Below, one piece after another: positions 58,799-64,000 of a stretch of 64,000 bases of DNA (its first letter is position 1; each line of letters starts with the position of its first letter). The notes under the pieces were generated by a model. It did no database searches, was not told the origin of the DNA, and saw only the letters and a program-made list of their open reading frames with translations. Position numbers and translations under genes: made by a program. Source of the stretch: Puteibacter caeruleilacunae (lineage in GTDB: Bacteria > Bacteroidota > Bacteroidia > Bacteroidales > Prolixibacteraceae); contig SJCO01000015.1 in the NCBI GenBank assembly GCA_005217565.1, forward strand, positions 1 through 64,000, in the 5' to 3' direction.

Positions 58799-59263
58799 TT
58801 ATTTATTCTTTCTGTAACGCATTTGCATCCCCATGAGAAAATTGCGTAGCACCTGATCTTTACACTCTCGATACTGATTTTGTCCCGGCTTTCGGAAAAA
58901 AGCACTCAATTCATGTTTACTGATTTTCACTCCAGAAAGAGCTAGCAACTCCAGCATTCCATCATCCTTAAGATTCAGGGCAATTTTCAATTTTCGAAGT
59001 ACAATATTATTCGTTAATTTTTTTTCAGGTTTTGGTTGCTCTCCATCTCTTTTTCCTCTTTTCTGATTAATAAATCCATTGAGAAAAATAGCCAGGTCGA
59101 TGTCATATAATACACAAAAATCTAATTCAGTATCCTTTTTTAACCAATTACTGACTTGCGAACGTGTAACATCCTTATCTGCAGCAGCAAAAACTTCAAT
59201 CATTTGCTGATCGTCCAGATCAAACGCATAACGCACCCGGCGCATAATATCATTATTGGTCAT
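58799..59263 (-). CDS. DUF1456 protein (YehS-like)
   Basis: 154-aa soluble protein made of two similar halves, each starting with a TNNDIMRRVRYAF- or TNNIVLRKLKIAL-type helix. This duplicated architecture matches DUF1456/YehS, a family of unknown function that looks like tandem DNA-binding-type folds. It is convergent with the DUF1460 gene; the stops are 25 bp apart and no clear terminator lies between them. Confidence 0.88.
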   Translation of the reverse strand: MTNNDIMRRVRYAFDLDDQQMIEVFAAADKDVTRSQVSNWLKKDTELDFCVLYDIDLAIFLNGFINQKRGKRDGEQPKPEKKLTNNIVLRKLKIALNLKDDGMLELLALSGVKISKHELSAFFRKPGQNQYRECKDQVLRNFLMGMQMRYRKNK

Positions 59264-59329
59264 CCTTTTAGATTTTAATTTTCGAATACATCGACAAAGT
59301 TAATGGATTTTTTAATCCTGCAAGCATAT

Positions 59330-59361
59330 AAAAAAAGCCCGAAGCGAATGCTTCGGACTTT
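59330..59361 (-). terminator. Terminator of gltBD
   Basis: CCGAAGC (59339-59345) pairs with GCTTCGG (59350-59356), and the outer AAG/CTT adds to the stem after one C-A mismatch. Read leftward it ends in seven T residues. It lies 118 bp after gltD and serves the gltB-gltD unit. Confidence 0.85.
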
Positions 59362-59478
59362 ATTGCTTGGTGTTTGAAAATAGAAAGGAGGCTAAAAAGT
59401 CTTAAACAACTGATGATACGTTATGGTCACAAAACATCAACCTCCATTTGCTTTGTTCAACCATCAGTCAAAGAATTA

Positions 59479-60906
59479 TTATAACGTTTTCAAATAATTA
59501 GAGATTTCGTTTGCTGCATTTCTTCCGTCTGCAATTGCACGAACAACTAGACTTGCTCCCATTCTTGCATCTCCTGCAGAGAATACTTTTGCTATGGTAG
59601 ACTGAGTTTTCTCTCCCTCACTCTTCACATTACCACGAGCATCAAACTCTACTCCAAGGTCACTTAACAAACCTTCTTGTATTGGATGAACAAATCCCAT
59701 TGATAAGAATACAAGGTCAGCCTTAATAACTTCAACTGTTCCTTCTACTTCTTTCATTTCGAAGTTTCCATTCTCACCTTTATTCCATTCAACCTCTACA
59801 ACTTCTGCTCCTGTAAGCTTGCCATCTTCTACGATGAAACGTTTTGTTGCCAAACTCCAACGACGCTCACATCCTTCCTTATGAGAACTAGAAGTACGCA
59901 ATACATTTGGCCAGTAAGGCCATGGATTATTAGTTTCACGTTGTACTGGTGGCTTTGGTAAAATCTCGATTTGAGTTACTTTATCTGCCTTTTGACGAAC
60001 TGATGTTCCAACACAGTCTGAACCTGTGTCTCCTCCACCAATTACCAATACGCGTTTTCCTTTAGCATTAATACGATCATCTTTCGATACCTCTTGGCCA
60101 GAAACAACCTTATTTTGTTGCTTCAAAAATTCCATAGCGAAATATACACCTTCAGCATCGCGACCTTCAACCGGAAGATCTCTTGGCTTCATTGAACCTA
60201 CAGCAAGCAATACAGCATCAAATTCTTTTACCAACTCCTCGCTAGTTACATCTTCGCCTACTTTTGTATTTGTTTTAAATACAATTCCTTCTTCTTCAAG
60301 AATCGCAATACGACGATCGATAACTCTTTTATTTAGTTTGAAGTCTGGAATACCATAACGAAGTAAACCACCCACTGCATCGTCTTGTTCGAATACAGTA
60401 ACAGTATGACCTGCTTTATTCAATTGATCAGCTGCTGAGATTCCAGCAGGACCTGAACCAATTACAGCTACATTTTTGCCTGTTCTTACCTTAGGAGGGT
60501 TAGCTTTAACAATTCCCATCTCAAATGCACGCTCTACAGTCGCACACTCATTCTCACGAATTGTAACACCCTCTTCATGAATAGCCAATACACATGACTT
60601 TTCACATAATGCTGGACAAACTCTACCTGTAACTTCAGGCATTACATTTGTGCTACTAAGGATTTGATATGCTTCTTCCCATGCGCCACGGTAAACGGCA
60701 TCCTGCCATTCAGGCATTTTACTACCTACAGGACATGCCCAGTGACAGAAAGGAACACCGCAGTCCATACACCGCGAAGCTTGTTCGCGGCGATCCTTTT
60801 CATTCAATGTTTGTTCTACTTCTCCAAAGTCTCCGGTTCTTTCTTGAACAGGTCGGTAACCACCTTCTTTTCTTTGTATATCGATAAATGCTTTTGGATT
60901 TCCCAT
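59479..60906 (-). CDS. gltD: Glutamate synthase small subunit
   Basis: NADPH-oxidising subunit of glutamate synthase, 475 aa. N-terminal cysteine clusters C46, C49, C54, C58 and C97, C101, C105 bind two 4Fe-4S centres. The FAD Rossmann motif GSGPAG is at 150-155, and a second nucleotide site VIGGGDTGSDC follows near residue 290. Electrons pass to GltB. It lies 48 bp downstream of gltB. Confidence 0.96.
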   Translation of the reverse strand: MGNPKAFIDIQRKEGGYRPVQERTGDFGEVEQTLNEKDRREQASRCMDCGVPFCHWACPVGSKMPEWQDAVYRGAWEEAYQILSSTNVMPEVTGRVCPALCEKSCVLAIHEEGVTIRENECATVERAFEMGIVKANPPKVRTGKNVAVIGSGPAGISAADQLNKAGHTVTVFEQDDAVGGLLRYGIPDFKLNKRVIDRRIAILEEEGIVFKTNTKVGEDVTSEELVKEFDAVLLAVGSMKPRDLPVEGRDAEGVYFAMEFLKQQNKVVSGQEVSKDDRINAKGKRVLVIGGGDTGSDCVGTSVRQKADKVTQIEILPKPPVQRETNNPWPYWPNVLRTSSSHKEGCERRWSLATKRFIVEDGKLTGAEVVEVEWNKGENGNFEMKEVEGTVEVIKADLVFLSMGFVHPIQEGLLSDLGVEFDARGNVKSEGEKTQSTIAKVFSAGDARMGASLVVRAIADGRNAANEISNYLKTL

Positions 60907-60954
60907 TTTAACAAATTTTTTCAGATTAAAACAATCAATTCTCCCCTTTACGAC

Positions 60955-63900
60955 CTACTCGTGTCTTCTTGGATCGTCTTCAGTAAGCTGAAGTTTCTTT
61001 TTCAATTCCTTCAACTTAATTTCCTCAAGTACTTTCTTATACTCGAATGGAATTACTTTAACGAACTTTGGAAGATACTCATCCCAGTTAGTTAGGATTT
61101 TAGCAGCAAGCGTACTTTGCGTATTCAGCAAGTGCTGATTGATCATTTCCTGCAATTCGTTAACATCTGCTTTATCTTCAACAGGAGAAAGTTCAACCAA
61201 TCCCTTATTACAGAAGTAATCGAAATCTCCTTCTTCATCAAGAACATAAGCAATACCACCACTCATACCAGCAGCAAAGTTACGTCCAGTTTTTCCTAGT
61301 ACAGCCACACGACCTCCAGTCATGTACTCACAACAGTGGTCACCAGTACCTTCAACAACAGCATGAGCACCAGAGTTTCTCACAGCAAAACGCTCTCCTG
61401 CAATACCTCTAATATAAACATGTCCTCCAGTTGCTCCATAAAGAGTTGTGTTACCAATAATGATATTCTCTTCAGGCAAGAATGAAGATCCTGCTGGTGG
61501 AACAACAGCAATCTTACCACCTGAAAGACCTTTTCCAAGGTAATCATTTGAGTCTCCCTCAAGGTTGAACTTCACTCCCTTCACAAGGAATGCACCAAAA
61601 CTCTGTCCTGCCGATCCACTGAAGTTACATGTAATGGTATCTTCTGGCAAACCTTCTTCCCCAAATCGTTTCGAGATCTCACCCGATAACATTGCTCCTG
61701 TTGTACGATCAACATTTACAATATCATGAGCCATCCATACTCTCTCCTTACTCTTGATCGCTTTATTAGCTTCTCTGATAAGTTTATGATCAAGTACGTC
61801 ATCAATCGACTTGATATTTAAGAATGTATTATGAATATCGTACTTTGAAGCTTCTTCTGGCATATGTAGTAAACGAGAGAAGTTCACATTAGACATCTTC
61901 CAGTTAGTTACTTCTGGATCTTCTTCTAATAGATCAGTACGACCTACAATATCATCAAATTTGGTAAATCCTAATTCAGCAAGGTATTCTCTAATTTCCT
62001 CAGCAATAAAGCGGAAGTAATTTACAACATATTCTGAACGTCCAAGGAAACGCTTTCTAAGCTTCTTATTCTGTGTTGCAATACCTGCAGGACAAGTATT
62101 CATGTGACACTTACGCATCATAACACAACCTAGAACGATCAACGCTGAAGTAGAGAATCCAAATTCTTCACCTCCAAGAAGTGCTAATTTAACTACATCA
62201 CGACCGGTTTTTAACTGACCGTCAACCTGAAGTTTCACACGACCACGAAGATTATTCATGACCAATGTCTGCTGAGTCTCAGCAATACCTAGTTCCACTG
62301 GCAATCCAGCGTGACGAATCGAACTTGCAGGAGATGCTCCCGTACCACCATCAGCACCACTAATAACAATCAAATCAGAATATGCCTTAGCAACACCAGC
62401 TGCAATAGTACCTACACCATTCTCTGATACTAATTTCACTGAGACCTTCGCCTTAGGATTAGTACACTTCAAGTCATAAATCAACTGAGCCAAATCCTCA
62501 ATTGAGTAAATATCGTGGTGTGGAGGAGGAGAAATCAATGTAATACCTGGCGTAGAATTACGCGTTTTCGCAATAATCTTATTCACCTTAAATCCTGGCA
62601 ACTGTCCTCCTTCACCTGGCTTAGCACCCTGAGCAATCTTAATCTGAAGCTCATCTGCATTCACCAAGTAATTATTGGTTACACCGAAACGTCCTGAAGC
62701 AATTTGCTTGATAGAACTACGACGATTATCAGCAAAACGTGCAGGATCTTCACCTCCCTCACCAGTATTACTTCTACCACCGATTTTGTTCATTGCAATT
62801 GCAAGAGCCTCGTGTGCCTCTTTACTAATTGAACCGTATGACATTGCTCCTGTTACAAAGCGCTTCATAATTGCCTCTACTGGCTCAACTTGTGATATAT
62901 CAATTGGATTTTTCTTCCATCTAAGAGCTCCACGAATAAATGCAGGCATTTTATTCTGCTCATCTACAAGAGCACTAAACTGCTTAAATTTATCGTAGTT
63001 ATTAGTACGAGTTGACCACTGTAACAATCCAATTGCTTCTGGATTCCATGCGTGATATTCTCCATTTTTACGGTATGCATAAGTACCATCCGATTGGAAA
63101 GTCTCGTCTGCCTCATCACCGTATGCTTTCTCATGGAACATTGAAGCTTCTTTACAAAGCTCTTCCATTCCAACACCACCGATACGTGATTCTGTTCCAG
63201 TGAAACAACAATCAATAACTTCCTGGCTAACACCAATTGCCTCAAAGATCTGAGCACCATGATAACTTCTCAATGTAGAAATACCCATCTTAGAGAAGAT
63301 CTTCAACAGACCTTTATCGATCGCTTTAATATAGTTCTTACGAGCCTCTTTATACTCGATATTGATCTCTCCACTATTAACCATATTATCGATTGCAGCG
63401 AATGCCAAATATGGATTAATTACACTTGCTCCATATCCTAATAGCAATGCAAAATGCATTATTTCGCGAGCCTCACCTGTCTCAACAATAATACCAATCT
63501 GCATACGCTTCTTAGCACGAATCAAGTGATGGTGTACCGCTGCTACTGCCAACAATGAAGGAATAGGCGCTTGATCTTTTGAAATCTTACGGTCGGTAAG
63601 AATGATAAAATTCTTTTTATTATCAACGGCCTCTTCCGCTTGCTTCAATAAACTATCAAATGCAGCCTTAAAACCTTCTGCTCCTTTAGCAACATCAAAT
63701 ACCATTGGAATAGTAGCGTGAGTAAATGACTCATGCTTCAAATCCTTAATTTTACCTAAATCGGTATTTGTAATGATTGGAGAATCAAACTTAATCAACT
63801 TCGCCTGCTCAGGCTTCTCTTCTAGTACATTTGCTGTTGAAGCACCAATGTAATTGGTAAGAGACATCACCAATCCTTCACGAATAGGATCAATTGGTGG

Positions 63901-64000
63901 ATTCGTTACCTGTGCAAAGATCTGACGGAAGTAGTTGAAGAAACGATGCGGTTTATCAGAGAACACCGATAATGGCGAATCGTTACCCATCGATCCTGTT
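60955..64000 (-). CDS. gltB: Glutamate synthase large subunit, 5' end missing
   Basis: C-terminal two-thirds (about 1014 residues) of the subunit that makes glutamate from glutamine and 2-oxoglutarate. The N-terminal amidotransferase domain lies beyond the right edge; the visible part begins inside the central domain (NYFRQIFAQVTNPPIDPIRE). It includes the FMN/2-oxoglutarate barrel (GEGGEDPARFADNRRSSIKQ, SGADGGTGASP). The 3Fe-4S cysteines are in CVMMRKCHMNTCPAG. A GXGXG beta-helix (GNTTLYGATGGHVYIRG, GAHAVVEGTGDHCCEYMTGG) ends the protein. Confidence 0.97.
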   Translation of the reverse strand, partial: TGSMGNDSPLSVFSDKPHRFFNYFRQIFAQVTNPPIDPIREGLVMSLTNYIGASTANVLEEKPEQAKLIKFDSPIITNTDLGKIKDLKHESFTHATIPMVFDVAKGAEGFKAAFDSLLKQAEEAVDNKKNFIILTDRKISKDQAPIPSLLAVAAVHHHLIRAKKRMQIGIIVETGEAREIMHFALLLGYGASVINPYLAFAAIDNMVNSGEINIEYKEARKNYIKAIDKGLLKIFSKMGISTLRSYHGAQIFEAIGVSQEVIDCCFTGTESRIGGVGMEELCKEASMFHEKAYGDEADETFQSDGTYAYRKNGEYHAWNPEAIGLLQWSTRTNNYDKFKQFSALVDEQNKMPAFIRGALRWKKNPIDISQVEPVEAIMKRFVTGAMSYGSISKEAHEALAIAMNKIGGRSNTGEGGEDPARFADNRRSSIKQIASGRFGVTNNYLVNADELQIKIAQGAKPGEGGQLPGFKVNKIIAKTRNSTPGITLISPPPHHDIYSIEDLAQLIYDLKCTNPKAKVSVKLVSENGVGTIAAGVAKAYSDLIVISGADGGTGASPASSIRHAGLPVELGIAETQQTLVMNNLRGRVKLQVDGQLKTGRDVVKLALLGGEEFGFSTSALIVLGCVMMRKCHMNTCPAGIATQNKKLRKRFLGRSEYVVNYFRFIAEEIREYLAELGFTKFDDIVGRTDLLEEDPEVTNWKMSNVNFSRLLHMPEEASKYDIHNTFLNIKSIDDVLDHKLIREANKAIKSKERVWMAHDIVNVDRTTGAMLSGEISKRFGEEGLPEDTITCNFSGSAGQSFGAFLVKGVKFNLEGDSNDYLGKGLSGGKIAVVPPAGSSFLPEENIIIGNTTLYGATGGHVYIRGIAGERFAVRNSGAHAVVEGTGDHCCEYMTGGRVAVLGKTGRNFAAGMSGGIAYVLDEEGDFDYFCNKGLVELSPVEDKADVNELQEMINQHLLNTQSTLAAKILTNWDEYLPKFVKVIPFEYKKVLEEIKLKELKKKLQLTEDDPRRHE

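Noticed and set aside
1-64000. tRNA, rRNA, CRISPR, insertion sequences or phage
   Set aside because: I looked for cloverleaf ends, repeat arrays, transposase motifs and integrases and saw none.

Overview
The window comes from a low-GC chromosome of the phylum Bacteroidota, most likely a marine or anaerobic relative of Marinilabiliales/Marinifilaceae. This placement is inferred from gene content and was not searched. Supporting signs are TAnnTTTG-type promoter boxes with an upstream TTG/TTTG, no obvious Shine-Dalgarno dependence, DUF3078 and DUF4290 proteins, a type IX secretion C-terminal domain, a cysteine-poor L36, a long L17 tail and a str operon without tuf. I see no phage, insertion sequence, CRISPR array, tRNA or rRNA. 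Most of the window is core metabolism and translation, nearly all on the minus strand.

Layout from left to right. (1) 0.2-5.7 kb: a lone histidine ammonia-lyase, histidyl-tRNA synthetase, an OsmC-like protein and the ABC-F factor EttA. (2) 5.8-23.1 kb: one long leftward run of str, S10, spc and alpha operon genes, from rpsL to rplQ. The usual Bacteroidota map gene is missing between secY and infA and is replaced by a hairpin-rich spacer. (3) 23.3-29.8 kb: a HlyD/peptidase-C39 ABC exporter pair with no visible substrate, a 785-bp spacer with extreme strand asymmetry, and a divergent EF-G paralogue whose GTPase motifs are altered. (4) 29.9-47.7 kb: histidine and tryptophan biosynthesis, with the his pathway split. 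hisGDCB has its own attenuator and terminator. Then come mscS and a DUF3078 gene, then an attenuated trpEGDCFBA operon followed in the same direction by tlpA, purU and hisHAFIE.

(5) 48.0-59.3 kb: a secreted protein of unknown function, grpE-dnaJ, a periplasmic thioredoxin, DUF4290-murA, a PcrA/UvrD helicase, a secreted type IX substrate with a DUF1460 hydrolase, and a DUF1456 protein. MurA carries Asp where fosfomycin-sensitive enzymes have Cys. (6) 59.5-64 kb: glutamate synthase gltD and gltB, the latter cut by the right edge.

The most informative regulatory reading is a matched pair of transcription attenuators. A 16-residue leader peptide with six His codons precedes a strong terminator before hisG. 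A GTG-started 22-residue leader with three consecutive Trp codons precedes a 16-bp terminator before trpE. In both, a segment overlapping the leader stop codon can pair with the first arm of the terminator, perfectly apart from one G-U in his and more weakly in trp. The second half of the histidine pathway lies downstream of the Trp-sensing switch rather than the His-sensing one.
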